Positions 40,170 through 49,495 of a stretch of DNA of 64,000 nt are shown in pieces. Origin of the DNA: an uncultured Bryobacterales bacterium. GTDB taxonomy: Bacteria > Acidobacteriota > Terriglobia > Bryobacterales > UBA6623. The number at the start of each line of letters is the position of its first letter. Position 1 is the stretch's first letter. The stretch lies in the NCBI GenBank assembly GCA_951813605.1, contig OX638379.1:4972062-5036061 (forward strand). Reading direction: 5' to 3'. Under the pieces are notes generated by a model. It searched no databases. It saw only the letters and a list, made by a program, of their open reading frames with translations, and was not told the DNA's origin. The translations under genes were made by a program, and so were the position numbers.

Positions 40170-40665
40170 ACGATCCGCCTACCTCGGACCTTCCGCCGGA
40201 TGCTCCCCGGTTCGGCGTCACTCAAGACGGCTCAGGATCATCGTAACCCGAGATTCCCTTTGCGACGGGCGGTCTACGCGTCCTGCCGTTAGGGATTCGG
40301 CGCGCTGCAAGTCTCCGGATCTTGCATCATCACTATGCAGGATCTGTACGGCTCTCCAGGGTCTTGCAGTCGCAGCCAGGCAAATTCTAGCGACTCAATC
40401 TTCCTAAGGCACAGACACGGATCTGAAGGTGCTCAGCTCGGAGAAGGGAATATCGCGCAGGCGGTGCCCAGCCACGCCGAGGCCCTTCTAGGTCTTGGAT
40501 TCTGAAAACGTCCGGGCTGTCGGCGCAATGTGCGATATGGTTTCTATTGTGCCGGTGGCGGTTCATGGCGGACGTGCTACGTCCAAAGCTCCGTAGGACT
40601 GAGTCCTAGCTGCACGGTAAGCGGGCGCTCTCCAATGGCACATTTCTGATTTGGAGTATTCGTCG
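40170..40665. other. Intergenic region, about 500 bases, divergent promoters
   Basis: Separates the DUF1592/LamG gene (minus) from the cyclase gene (plus), so it should hold both promoters. No conserved gene, hairpin or palindrome stood out. Confidence 0.45.
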
Positions 40666-41601
40666 ATGCCGCGCTTCTCGCTTGCTCTTGGTTTGCTGAT
40701 GTCTCTGATCGGGTGCGGTGTCAGCCCGGAGCGGCCAAGCCTTCCAAACGTTTTGACTGCAGAAGCCGCTGGCCCTGACCTCGGGGCGATTGCGGGGCAG
40801 ACGCGTGTTGTCGACTTGACTGTACTCCTGTCCGAGCATCTGCCCGCGCAATGGGGAGCCAACCCGCCGTTCGCGAGGTGGACGAACAATTGGTTCGAGG
40901 TTCCCACCAACCCGTACGGCACGCCATCCGCGCCAAGCGCCGCCCCGTACTATTCCCAGCGATTTGTCCTTGACGAGCACACCGGGACGCAGACGGATTT
41001 CCCCGCCCACTTCGTGCCGCCGCCGGACAGCGGCCTGCCCTACGCCGGGCCCGCAGGCGCCCTGACGGGCGACAGATATCCTCTGAGTCGCATGATGGGC
41101 CCGGCCGCCGTGATCGACGTGACGGACATTCGTGACGCTGCGGAACCGGGTTTCTCCGCGCCGATCACGGTCGAGCGGATCCAGGGGTGGGAGGCCGAGC
41201 ATGGCGAAATCCAGGCTGGCGAGGTGGTGCTGTTCCGCAGCGGCTACTCGGACGCGTACTACAAGCCCATGCCGGACGGGACGCGCATGACGATGGAGCC
41301 GCTCGTGCTGAAAACAGCGCCGGGCTGGCCTGCGCCGACACCTGAAGCTGTCGAATACCTATGGAGCAAGGGCGTCTGGCATCTCGGCACGGACGGCGCT
41401 TCGATGGGCCCCGTGCAAGGCGGGCAGCCCACGCATGTCGCGGGCTTGCGGCACGGCATGAGCTGGGAGGAACTGCTAACCAACCTAGGCGAACTCCCCG
41501 TCCGAGGCGCTTACTACATCGCCCTGCCCACGAAGATCGTCGATCAGTCCGGCGGTCCCGCGCGAGCTGTGGCTTTCGTGCCTAGAGAGGAACCCGAATG
41601 A
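40666..41601 (+). CDS. Cyclase family protein (kynurenine formamidase-like), lipoprotein
   Basis: 311 residues from the ATG at 40666 with GGAG 9 bases upstream. Lipobox LIGC (MPRFSLALGLLMSLIGCG) marks a lipoprotein. Cyclase (KynB-like) fold: VVDLTVLLSEHLPAQWG, then the metal motif HTGTQTDFPAHF (HxGTHxDxPxHF, with the first His of the GTH triplet replaced by Gln), VIDVTDI and LGTDGASMGPV. Members are Zn-dependent amide or ester hydrolases. It opens a run of three plus-strand genes with a PQQ dehydrogenase and a cytochrome c, suggesting a joint oxidation pathway. The His-to-Gln change in the metal motif is worth noting. Confidence 0.85.
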   Translation: MPRFSLALGLLMSLIGCGVSPERPSLPNVLTAEAAGPDLGAIAGQTRVVDLTVLLSEHLPAQWGANPPFARWTNNWFEVPTNPYGTPSAPSAAPYYSQRFVLDEHTGTQTDFPAHFVPPPDSGLPYAGPAGALTGDRYPLSRMMGPAAVIDVTDIRDAAEPGFSAPITVERIQGWEAEHGEIQAGEVVLFRSGYSDAYYKPMPDGTRMTMEPLVLKTAPGWPAPTPEAVEYLWSKGVWHLGTDGASMGPVQGGQPTHVAGLRHGMSWEELLTNLGELPVRGAYYIALPTKIVDQSGGPARAVAFVPREEPE

Positions 41602-41719
41602 GGCCGAGGCGCCGCCGGGCTGTCATTGCAGCCGAGCGGTTTCATCCGGCGGCACACGACCGTTGGCGACCTGTTGGCGTCCGGGAACAAGCATCTTGAA
41701 AGTGAAGCATTATCCGATC

Positions 41720-43393
41720 ATGTGGCGCCTACCGCTCGCAATGGTTGTCTTGACCGCAGTATTGCCGGGGTCCGAAGTCGACGCAGACCGTCTCAACCGG
41801 GCGGAGGAAGAGCCTGCCAACTGGCTGACCTACTACGGAGGCTACAAGAGCTGGAGGTACAGCCCCCTGGACGAGATCAATCGCTCCAACATCAAGGACC
41901 TGAAGCCTGTCTGGGCCTTCGAGAGCGGGATTACCGATGGCGGCCTGCAGGCGGCTCCGTTGGTGATAGACGGCGTGATGTACGTCTCGACAGCTTGGAA
42001 CCACGTCTTTGCCCTCGATGCGGCGACGGGCGAGCAGCTATGGCGCTACGCCTATCCAGAGCCCGAGGAGATTCCCGGCACCTACGGGACTTGGAATCGC
42101 GGGGTTGCCGTTGCTTACGGGTTGGTTTTCATGGGGACGCTGGACAATCATGTCGTGGCGCTTGATCGGGACACGGGGGAAGAAGTCTGGCGAGTCGAAG
42201 TGGAGAATTCCAAGCAGTGCGGCTGCAACATCACTGGAGCGCCTCTGGTTGTCAAGGACATTGTCATCACCGGTGTTACAGGGGGTGACTCGGCGCATCG
42301 GGGCTACTTGAACGCGTTTGACGCCAGAACCGGGCGCCACCGCTGGCGATTCTGGACAATTCCGGGCCCGGGCGAGCCCGGCCACGATTCATGGGAAGGC
42401 GATTCGTGGAAGTACGGGGGCGGCTCGACATGGGTCACTGGAACGTACGACCCGGAACTTGACCTGCTGTACTGGGCCGTCGGTAATCCTGCGGCGGACT
42501 TCTACGGCGGCGACCGCGAAGGCGACAACCTTTATACGGATTCGATCATCGCGCTCGACCCCGACAGCGGGACGCTCAAGTGGCATTATCAGCAGATCCC
42601 TCACGACGTCTGGGATTACGACACGGCATACGAACTTGTGCTGCTGGACATCGAAGTCAAAGGCAAGAAACGCAAAGCGATCCTGAATCCCTCGAAATCG
42701 GGCTACGTCTGGCTGCTTGATCGCACGACGGGCGAGTTCCTCGGTGCCTGGCCGTTGGTCGAGAACTCGAACTGGATCGAGGGCATCGGCCCGCAGGGCG
42801 AGCTTCTCGGACGAAACGAGCCGGAGCTGGGGGAAGCGAGCTTCATTTGCCCGGCGATCGGCGGCGGCCGCAGCTGGAATCACGGGGCCTATTCGCCCGA
42901 CACAGGCTGGTTCTACTCGACGGGCTTGGAATGGTGCCAGATCGTCACCGTCAGGGAAGAAGAACCGGAAGAGGGCATGCCGTTTTTCGGCGGCGAGTTC
43001 GAAATGGCCCATCCGAAGGACGGTGAGGCTTACTCGCACCTTTCGGCTTACGATCCTGTCACCGGAGACCTCAAATGGCGGTACAAGCACAAGTACCCGC
43101 TTCTGGCGTCGCAACTCGCCACGGCCGGAGGCTTAGTCTTCAGCGGCGACGCGACGGGGAGGTTTTTCGCGTTGGACGCGGAGAACGGGCGTGAGCTGTG
43201 GAGCTTTCGCACTGGCTCAGGACACCGTGGCTCGTCCGTCACGTTCGCCGTGGACGGTCGCCAATACGTGGCAACACCGAGCGGCTGGGGATCGGCAGTG
43301 GCCGGGCTGGCGACCCAGTTCTGGCCCGAAGCGGAGGATTTCCCCTCGGGGTCTAGCATCTTTGTCTTCGCACTTCCGGAGGATACCGAGTGA
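41720..43393 (+). CDS. PQQ-dependent alcohol dehydrogenase (quinoprotein)
   Basis: 557 residues from the ATG at 41720, giving a signal peptide (MWRLPLAMVVLTAVLPGSEV). The start is uncertain; GTG at 41702 is also possible and in frame. The eight-bladed quinoprotein pattern is clear: NWLTYYGGYKSWRYSPLDEI, LQAAPLVIDGVMYVST, VFALDAATGEQLWRY, VVALDRDTGEEVWRVEV, GGSTWVTGTYDPELDLLYWAVGNPAAD, QQIPHDVWDYD (catalytic-region Asp) and GGLVFSGDATGRFFALDAENG. CGCNITGAP lies where relatives carry the vicinal disulfide. It oxidises a primary or secondary alcohol in the periplasm and donates electrons to cytochrome c, encoded next with a 4-base GTGA overlap. Confidence 0.9.
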   Translation: MWRLPLAMVVLTAVLPGSEVDADRLNRAEEEPANWLTYYGGYKSWRYSPLDEINRSNIKDLKPVWAFESGITDGGLQAAPLVIDGVMYVSTAWNHVFALDAATGEQLWRYAYPEPEEIPGTYGTWNRGVAVAYGLVFMGTLDNHVVALDRDTGEEVWRVEVENSKQCGCNITGAPLVVKDIVITGVTGGDSAHRGYLNAFDARTGRHRWRFWTIPGPGEPGHDSWEGDSWKYGGGSTWVTGTYDPELDLLYWAVGNPAADFYGGDREGDNLYTDSIIALDPDSGTLKWHYQQIPHDVWDYDTAYELVLLDIEVKGKKRKAILNPSKSGYVWLLDRTTGEFLGAWPLVENSNWIEGIGPQGELLGRNEPELGEASFICPAIGGGRSWNHGAYSPDTGWFYSTGLEWCQIVTVREEEPEEGMPFFGGEFEMAHPKDGEAYSHLSAYDPVTGDLKWRYKHKYPLLASQLATAGGLVFSGDATGRFFALDAENGRELWSFRTGSGHRGSSVTFAVDGRQYVATPSGWGSAVAGLATQFWPEAEDFPSGSSIFVFALPEDTE

Positions 43394-44211
43394 CACCTCT
43401 GATCGTCGCGCTAGCGCTGGCTGCCACGCTAGTTGGGGCTGAGACAGTCGACCTCTCGGATCCGGAGTTGATCGCAGAAGGCTCGGTCCAATTCGCCCAG
43501 AGTTGCGCCGTCGGCTACTGCCACGGTTCCGCGGGACGATCGGCCCGCGGGCCGGCGTTGCGCGACCGTGTCTGGGACCCGCGCGAGCTACACCGCATCA
43601 CTGCCGACGGTCTGCCCGGCACGAGCATGCCGGGATGGAAGAGCGTGCTCCCGGATAAGGCCGTATGGGCCGTGACCGCCTACGTGCTGAGCTTGTCGAG
43701 CGAGCCGCCCTCGGGAGTGGCGGCGATCATGGAGTTGGGATCTTCGGAAGGTCCTTCCGAGCGCGCCCCACTCTCCGAAGCGGCTGTACAAGGCAAAGAA
43801 CTCTTCTTTGATCTGACGCGGGAACGTCGCTGCGGCGTATGCCATTACTTGGATGGACTTGGAACGGCTGTCGGACCCAATCTCGCGCTCGCGGCTCAGT
43901 CCAAGACGCGGCAGGAGCTGACGCGTGACATCCTGCAGCCGCAGGCAACGATTGCCTACGGGTTCGAACAAGTTCAACTGCAGCTTCGTTCCGGAGAACG
44001 CGTGGAAGGCGTGCTGGCCGAAGAATCCGAGTCGAGAATCCGGATCTTCGACGCGGCCTCCGTGCCACCTCCGCTGCGATCCGTTGCCAAGCGGGACGTG
44101 GTACGCCAGCGAACGCGCAAGCGGTCCTCGATGCCCGACGATTTCGACAAGGTATACGCGGCGGATGAGATCGCCTCGATCGTGGCCTACCTGAGCGAGA
44201 CTGGTCGCTGA
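43390..44211 (+). CDS. Dihaem c-type cytochrome, partner of the PQQ dehydrogenase
   Basis: 273 residues; GTG start overlaps the upstream TGA. Signal peptide MTPLIVALALAATLVGA. First haem site is CAVGYCH (Cys39, Cys44, His45), which has four residues between the cysteines rather than two; Met80 in GTSMPGW can be the axial ligand. Second haem site is CGVCH (Cys148, Cys151, His152), followed by GPNLALAAQSKTRQELTRDI and a C-terminal beta segment (LRSGERVEGVLAEESESRIR) of the type found in haem-binding proteins of planctomycete-like bacteria. It should accept electrons from the PQQ enzyme in the periplasm. Confidence 0.88.
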   Translation: MTPLIVALALAATLVGAETVDLSDPELIAEGSVQFAQSCAVGYCHGSAGRSARGPALRDRVWDPRELHRITADGLPGTSMPGWKSVLPDKAVWAVTAYVLSLSSEPPSGVAAIMELGSSEGPSERAPLSEAAVQGKELFFDLTRERRCGVCHYLDGLGTAVGPNLALAAQSKTRQELTRDILQPQATIAYGFEQVQLQLRSGERVEGVLAEESESRIRIFDAASVPPPLRSVAKRDVVRQRTRKRSSMPDDFDKVYAADEIASIVAYLSETGR

Positions 44212-44513
44212 GTCCGGCCGACCCCTATGGACGACATGTGGGTTGCGAGGGTGGCTCCTTGCGCCCGATCTCAATAAGGGGCTCGCAAGGATAGGGCCCT
44301 TGTGGAGGGCGGCAATGCCTGAGTGCGGGCCGCTGGAACGCGCGGCACGTCTCCGATGGCGCGAGGGACGCCGACGGCGCACACGGAGATTGTCGGGAAT
44401 GGCAAATTTCTCATCACGTTCCGATCAACGTGATAAGAGAATCCAAGAAACTTGACACGTCATCGCCGACGAGTAAAGAATTCCGAAGAATTCTCCCGGT
44501 TATTCCCGCGGGG
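44212..44513. other. Intergenic region with a palindrome
   Basis: About 300 bases after the cytochrome gene. No gene was found. The notable element is the interrupted palindrome at 44408-44441, listed separately, directly upstream of the Fic remnant. Confidence 0.45.
44408..44441. promoter_or_regulatory. Interrupted palindrome upstream of the Fic remnant
   Basis: ATCACGTT (44413-44420), loop CCGATC, AACGTGAT (44427-44434), extended by TTCTC (44408-44412) pairing with GAGAA (44437-44441) across a 2-base bulge. TTGACA follows at 44452-44457 and could serve as a -35 element. It may be an operator of a former toxin-antitoxin-like or Fic locus, or the terminator of the cytochrome operon (no T tract). 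Confidence 0.5.
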
Positions 44514-44827
44514 CTCGTTGAGCGGATCCGTGCGCTGATGTGGGCTACAAGCTCCGAATGCGGGACAAGCTACCGAAGATCTACTCCCAGGACTTGCTGA
44601 ATAACTTGTTTGGTCATCCCTATACGAGAATCGACAGCCTTCGTCGGGACCTGCGCGTGTCTCGCCCAACAGCCGTGCGATACCTCTCCATGCTTGCCCG
44701 CCAGGACTTTGTTGGCAAGGTACGTGCTGGCAGGTCGAACTACTACGTCTATGCGCCTTTAGTCAGTCTGTTTCTTCAAGCGGAGGAACGGCTGTTTGCA
44801 CAGCATTCCAGTCATGCCGACTCTTAG
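44514..44827 (+). pseudogene. Fic family protein remnant: C-terminal winged-helix domain
   Basis: From the GTG at 44540 the product reads RDKLPKIYSQDLLNNLFGHP, YTRIDSLRRDLRVSRPTAVR, YLSMLARQDFVGKVRAGRSN and YYVYAPLVSLF. This is the C-terminal winged helix that follows the AMPylation domain in Fic proteins. Just upstream, in another frame (44514-44540), LVERIRALM is the phrase that normally precedes it, so a frameshift lies at about 44540. The catalytic HPFxxGNGR domain is absent. A free DNA-binding winged helix could still be made from the GTG, but no ribosome site is obvious. Confidence 0.7.
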
Positions 44828-45105
44828 GGGATACAGAGCGAGGAGTATTTTGCGACATTGCGGCTACGGGCTTCTCAACGCATCTATGTCCGGTGCAATG
44901 GAGCAGACCTAGCGGTTTCAGCCCAAGTACCATCGGAAAAGCAGGATTCAGAGGCGCCAAATGAATCGAATGCAAGGCGACTTATTCATGTTTGAGATCT
45001 TGGCGCGACCGAGCACGGCCGACGAGCGCCCCAAAAGGTCCAGACTAGACATGTGAACGAGGGCTCGAGACCTGCGTACCATGCAAGGGCACTCTTGGTG
45101 AATCG

Positions 45106-45948
45106 ATGTCTCGGGGAGTAATCTATTTGGTCGCGACGCCGCTAGGCAATCTCGAGGACATCACCTTGAGAGCTCTTCGAACACTGCGAGAGGCTGACGT
45201 GGTCGCTTGCGAGGACACGCGCCATACAGGTCAGTTGCTACGGCACTTTGAGATTGACAAGCCTCTCGTGAGTTGCCACGAACATAACGAAGCCCGACGT
45301 GCAGGACAGTTGGTATCGCGCGCGCTTGCAGGGGAGTCAGTCGCCCTCGTATCGGACGCGGGAACTCCAGCGATCTCGGATCCGGGATATCGAGTGGTGC
45401 GAGCAGCCGTGGACGCTGGCATTCGTGTCGTCCCCATACCAGGGCCTAGCGCGGTGATCACTGCTCTTTCGGCCTCGGGGCTTCCGACCCATGACTTTCT
45501 CTACAAGGGATTCTTGCCCCGAAAGAAGGCAAGACGCCGGGCGGCCCTGACGACCATGGAGGCTGCCACGTCGACCGTCGTTCTCTATGAAGCGCCGCAC
45601 CGCATTCTGGAAGCGTTGGCGGACCTGCAGGAGCTGCTCGGCGATCGAAACGTCGTCGTCGCCCGCGAACTGACAAAGATCCACGAGGAGTTTCTGAGGG
45701 GAACCGCGCTATCCATCCGTAAGGAGCTCGTTCGACGGTCGGTCTTGAAGGGAGAATTCGTCGTACTCGTCGGACCATCCGAGGAGATCAAGGCATCTGA
45801 CGACGTGTCGCTGTCGACTAGGGTCGGCCAGCTGGAAAGCGAAGGGCAGAAACGCATGGATGCGATCAAGCAGGCTGCACGAGAGCGGGGCATAACCAAG
45901 CGAGCGGCCTACGCATCGTTGCACAGGAATGCGGAAGCAGATTCCTGA
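45106..45948 (+). CDS. rsmI: 16S rRNA (cytidine(1402)-2'-O)-methyltransferase
   Basis: 280 residues. The tetrapyrrole-methylase fold with RsmI signatures is clear: IYLVATPLGNLEDITLRALR at the N-terminus, ACEDTRHTGQLLRHF, LVSDAGTPAISDPGYRVVRA, IPGPSAVITALSASGLPTHDF, and ELTKIHEEFLRGT. The C-terminal helical extension (AIKQAARERGITKRAAYASL) is also normal. It uses S-adenosylmethionine to methylate the ribose of C1402 in the decoding centre of 16S rRNA. It stands alone between degenerate spacers; GC content is slightly lower than in its neighbours. Confidence 0.96.
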   Translation: MSRGVIYLVATPLGNLEDITLRALRTLREADVVACEDTRHTGQLLRHFEIDKPLVSCHEHNEARRAGQLVSRALAGESVALVSDAGTPAISDPGYRVVRAAVDAGIRVVPIPGPSAVITALSASGLPTHDFLYKGFLPRKKARRRAALTTMEAATSTVVLYEAPHRILEALADLQELLGDRNVVVARELTKIHEEFLRGTALSIRKELVRRSVLKGEFVVLVGPSEEIKASDDVSLSTRVGQLESEGQKRMDAIKQAARERGITKRAAYASLHRNAEADS

Positions 45949-46446
45949 TGGCCTCGAAAGGTCGATCGCTTGGCAAACTTGGCCGCTCCGTAGTTTGGGG
46001 CTGTACCGCCGACCTTGCGTCAATGCCGGGACGCGGCCGGTTGTCTGGCAGGCTCCCTGGGCAGGCGGCTGTGACCGCGCCGGCCCCGCAACGTACGAGG
46101 AGTGCCCGGTCCAGCCTCGCACCAAGCACGGACTTGGCAGTCTGGAGCAAATACGCATGGCCACAAAACGCACAGGCGGGCCGAGTCAACTACCTATCCC
46201 GAATCAATGTGAATTGCCATCGCCCGCGAGTCCCAGTTAGATTCTCGGCAACATCACGGTCTCTGATCAGCGTTGGATCTCGTTTCGTGCGTGGAGAATT
46301 CGCTCGTAGAGGAACCATGTGCCGCAGTCGTGCCTGATCCAGATTGTCGAGGTGAGAATCGGAAACCGCCATTTAGATGCCGAGTTCGTCACAGTTGGGC
46401 GAAAGATTTGGGTTCCTCCTCCGGCCCTGTGGACGCAAGGCGGACT
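45949..46446. other. Intergenic region, about 500 bases, convergent
   Basis: Separates rsmI and the converging sulfatase gene. Frames on both strands look random, and no clear terminator was found. Confidence 0.4.
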
Positions 46447-48099
46447 TCAGCGTGTCGGCACGCTACGGCCTGTGCCTCGAAAACGCTCCATCATGGCGGT
46501 GAGTCGCCCGACTACTCCGGGATGCTCGTTCCACAGGTCTGTCGTCTCGCCCGGGTCCGCATGGAGGTCAAACAGGTATCCGGCGTTTTCCATCGGCTGG
46601 ACGCGATCCTCGCCGCGCCCAAACACAATCTTCCATGGGCCGTCGCGCAGTGCGAACGCGCCGCCGCCGGAATGATGCACCATCGCCGAACGCATTGGTG
46701 CTTCGCTAGCGGCTCCTTTTAGCGCGTCGATCATGTTGACGCTATCTTCAGCTGCGTCCTCCGGCAGTTCCTCCCCAATGATCGCGGCCACAGTCGCCAT
46801 CAGGTCTACCAGCGACATTGGCTGCCTGCTTGCGGTGCCTGCCGGGAATCGGAGGGGCCATCGAGCGATGAAGGGCACGCGGTGGCCGCCCTCGTAGATC
46901 CGCCCTTTGAATCCTCGTAATTCACCTGCCGAGCGATGCCCATTGGACACGGTCGCAGTACGCTCGGGCGCTCCGGGCTCGAGGGAACCGCGCAAGGGTC
47001 CGTTATCGCTAGTGACGATCAGGAGAGTGCTCTCCGTGACACCCCGCTTTTCGAGGGCCGCCATGATCTCGCCGACCGCCCAGTCGACCAGCCAGACCAT
47101 GTCACCGCGCACGCCGGCATCACTCTGACCCGCCGCAAACTGAGGAACCAAGTGCGGCGAGTGCGGGGCCGACAGCGCCAAGTAGACGAAGAACGGACTC
47201 TTCGGACTCGCCCCGCCCGCCCTCTCGATGAAGCCAGTGGCCTCTTGCGTGAAGCGCATGTCGACGGTTTCGTTGACCCAATCCTCAGCGGTCATCCCGG
47301 AGCGCCAGCTTCCGGCCGGATGCCGGTACGTGGCATCTTCCATCCCGAGAAACGCCCCGTTCCGGATGAAACAGAATGGCTCTTGGTCGGTCGAGCAACC
47401 TGCCGTATAGAAGGCCTCGTCGAAGCCCAGGTCGGTTGGCCCGCCGGAGACTGGGATCGAGAAATCGATGCTTGCACCTACTTCCGGGTCGGGATCGGGC
47501 CCCGCGTACCAAGGCAGCGGTCGGCCGAAATCGACCTGCTTGCCGTCCTTCACAGCAAAGCTGAGCCCGAGATGCCATTTGCCGAACATGCCCGTGCTGT
47601 AGCCCCTCCGCTTCAATAGCGAGGCCAATGTCAGACGTTCCGGCTCGATAAGAGGCGGTTCGTAGTTGAACAGCACGGTGCGTTGCAGTCGTGTGCGCCA
47701 GCAATAGCGCCCCGTGAGCAATCCGTAGCGAGAGGGAGTGCAGACCGAGTCCGCCGAGTGCATGTCCGTGAAGCGAATCCCCTCAGTGGCGAGCCGGTCC
47801 ATGTTGGGCGTCGGAATGCGGGACTCTGGGTTGTAGACGCCAACGTCGCCGTAGCCCATGTCATCGGCGAGGACTAGGACGATGTTGGGCATGGCGGAAG
47901 CCGGATCGTCGCTGTCCACGCAGGCTGTGCCGGCCATCGCTGTGACGAGAATTACCAGGCCGAATCGCGACCTGATTCGTTGGGCCACTCCACGCCGAAG
48001 CGTTAGACTCCGTGGAGCTCGCCCGCGTCTTGACCGCACGCAGTCGGTGCGATCACTTCGATCCAGAGGTCCGTGCTTGCTCCGCGGCATCCTGAGCAT
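46447..48099 (-). CDS. Sulfatase (CxPSR type), exported
   Basis: 550 residues from the first ATG, which overlaps the upstream gene by 47 bases. A GTG at 47988 would remove an unconserved basic extension and place the signal segment (RFGLVILVTAMAGTAC) at the N-terminus, and may be the true start. Active-site blocks: NIVLVLADDMGYGDV (metal Asp pair), SVCTPSRYGLLTGRY with Cys120 as the formylglycine precursor, FGKWHLGLS (Lys, His), VTSDNGPLRG and GGHRVPFIARWP. It resembles arylsulfatase A-type enzymes and should hydrolyse sulfate esters of polysaccharides or small molecules. It is codirectional with the next sulfatase. Confidence 0.9.
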   Translation of the reverse strand: MLRMPRSKHGPLDRSDRTDCVRSRRGRAPRSLTLRRGVAQRIRSRFGLVILVTAMAGTACVDSDDPASAMPNIVLVLADDMGYGDVGVYNPESRIPTPNMDRLATEGIRFTDMHSADSVCTPSRYGLLTGRYCWRTRLQRTVLFNYEPPLIEPERLTLASLLKRRGYSTGMFGKWHLGLSFAVKDGKQVDFGRPLPWYAGPDPDPEVGASIDFSIPVSGGPTDLGFDEAFYTAGCSTDQEPFCFIRNGAFLGMEDATYRHPAGSWRSGMTAEDWVNETVDMRFTQEATGFIERAGGASPKSPFFVYLALSAPHSPHLVPQFAAGQSDAGVRGDMVWLVDWAVGEIMAALEKRGVTESTLLIVTSDNGPLRGSLEPGAPERTATVSNGHRSAGELRGFKGRIYEGGHRVPFIARWPLRFPAGTASRQPMSLVDLMATVAAIIGEELPEDAAEDSVNMIDALKGAASEAPMRSAMVHHSGGGAFALRDGPWKIVFGRGEDRVQPMENAGYLFDLHADPGETTDLWNEHPGVVGRLTAMMERFRGTGRSVPTR

Positions 48100-49495
48100 T
48101 CTTGAACCTATCTCCTCCCGTGCCGAATGGGATGACGCTGTAGGACTTGTCTGTCTTTCGAATCTTCATATACGTATCCAACCGCGCTTGCAGACGTTCG
48201 CGGGCTTCCGTGTGATCGGGCTTGCTGACAAGGGAGTCCATGCTGTAGCGTGCTTCACCGCTGGAGACGGGAATCTCGTACATGCGCCCGTCTTCGTGCA
48301 GCCGAAACCGCTTGCCGCGGACGAAGAACACATCTCCCTCGAACGCCATGGAGAAGTACTCGCGATCAATGCCGGGATTGCCCCAGAAGGAATGCGAGAG
48401 ATCCATGCCGTCCACGTCGCCATCTAGTCTTACGTGCGCTATTGCGCTGAGTGTAGGCAGCACATCCATGAGCGAGAAAAAGTCGTCGCGCCTCCCCGGT
48501 GGAATCATTCCCGGCCAGCGAGCAATCAGGGGGACCCGAGTACCGGCCTCGTTCATAGTCCGCTTGCCTCCGCTTAGCCTGAACGATCCCATTCTGCTCT
48601 CCAGATTGACGGCGCTGCCGTTGTCGCCGGTAAACACGATCAAGCTGTTCTCCTCCAGACCCAGGTCCTTGATCTTGTCCAGGAACTTGCCCACTATCGC
48701 ATCCATATAGGTGATCATGTGCCCGGCTAGACGTTCGTTGGTTCCTAGATCATCGGGATACTTGCTTTCGGCCAGAGTCTCTAGGCTCGGCGGTGTAACC
48801 AAGGGAGTGTGGACGAGATTCATCGGGTAGTAGGCGAGAAACGGTCGATTTCGATTGCGTTCGATGAACTCGATCAGGAAGTCACTGAAGTAGTCGGGGC
48901 CGAAGGTTTCTTCTCCGTGGATCGCATACACGCCGTTCTCCCAGATGTGAGGCGAGTAATAGCGGCTGCGCCGCTCGCCGTCCCAATACTGAACCCACAT
49001 GCAATGCTCGTCAAAGCCATGCGAAGCCGGTTGGTCGGGATAGGCTTGGAAATCCCCTAGGTGCCATTTGCCTGCGATAGCGGTCGCGTAGCCCGCTGAC
49101 TGAAGAAGTTGGGCAAACGTCGTCAAGTGAACGGGAAGGCGATTCGTCTTGCTCGGATCGAGGGGGCTGTCAAGCCGTTCTAAGAATTCTGTGCGGTTCG
49201 GATGCAAACCGGTGAGGATCATCGCCCGAGTGGGAGTGCAGACAGGAGTGGAGAATGCGTTCTCAAAGCGTGCGCCCTCCCGCGCCATCTGGTCGAGGCG
49301 TGGAGTCGAGTAGGCTGTGTTGCCGTAGCAGCCGAGCGTTTCCGCTCCGAGATCGTCGGCCATGATGAGGATGATATTGGGCTTCGTGGTCGATGTTGCT
49401 TCTTCTGTCCTAGTGGCACTTGGGCCGCATGCGATCAATCCCCCAGCGAGCGTCGCGACAACAACATAGGCTGAATATGTCAATCTGATTCTCAT
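48053..49495 (-). CDS. Sulfatase lipoprotein with CxPTR motif
   Basis: 480 residues. Lipobox LIAC (Cys23) makes it a lipoprotein. Active-site blocks: NIILIMADDLGAETLGCYG; PVCTPTRAMILTG, where Cys86 is the expected formylglycine but the usual Ser two positions on is Thr; IAGKWHLGDF; FTGDNGSAVNL; and GTRVPLIARWPG. It looks like an arylsulfatase/choline-sulfatase-like enzyme. It is upstream of, and overlaps, the second sulfatase, so the two are probably cotranscribed. Thr in place of Ser is tolerated in some sulfatases; activity still needs the maturation enzyme encoded elsewhere. Confidence 0.9.
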   Translation of the reverse strand: MRIRLTYSAYVVVATLAGGLIACGPSATRTEEATSTTKPNIILIMADDLGAETLGCYGNTAYSTPRLDQMAREGARFENAFSTPVCTPTRAMILTGLHPNRTEFLERLDSPLDPSKTNRLPVHLTTFAQLLQSAGYATAIAGKWHLGDFQAYPDQPASHGFDEHCMWVQYWDGERRSRYYSPHIWENGVYAIHGEETFGPDYFSDFLIEFIERNRNRPFLAYYPMNLVHTPLVTPPSLETLAESKYPDDLGTNERLAGHMITYMDAIVGKFLDKIKDLGLEENSLIVFTGDNGSAVNLESRMGSFRLSGGKRTMNEAGTRVPLIARWPGMIPPGRRDDFFSLMDVLPTLSAIAHVRLDGDVDGMDLSHSFWGNPGIDREYFSMAFEGDVFFVRGKRFRLHEDGRMYEIPVSSGEARYSMDSLVSKPDHTEARERLQARLDTYMKIRKTDKSYSVIPFGTGGDRFKNAQDAAEQARTSGSK

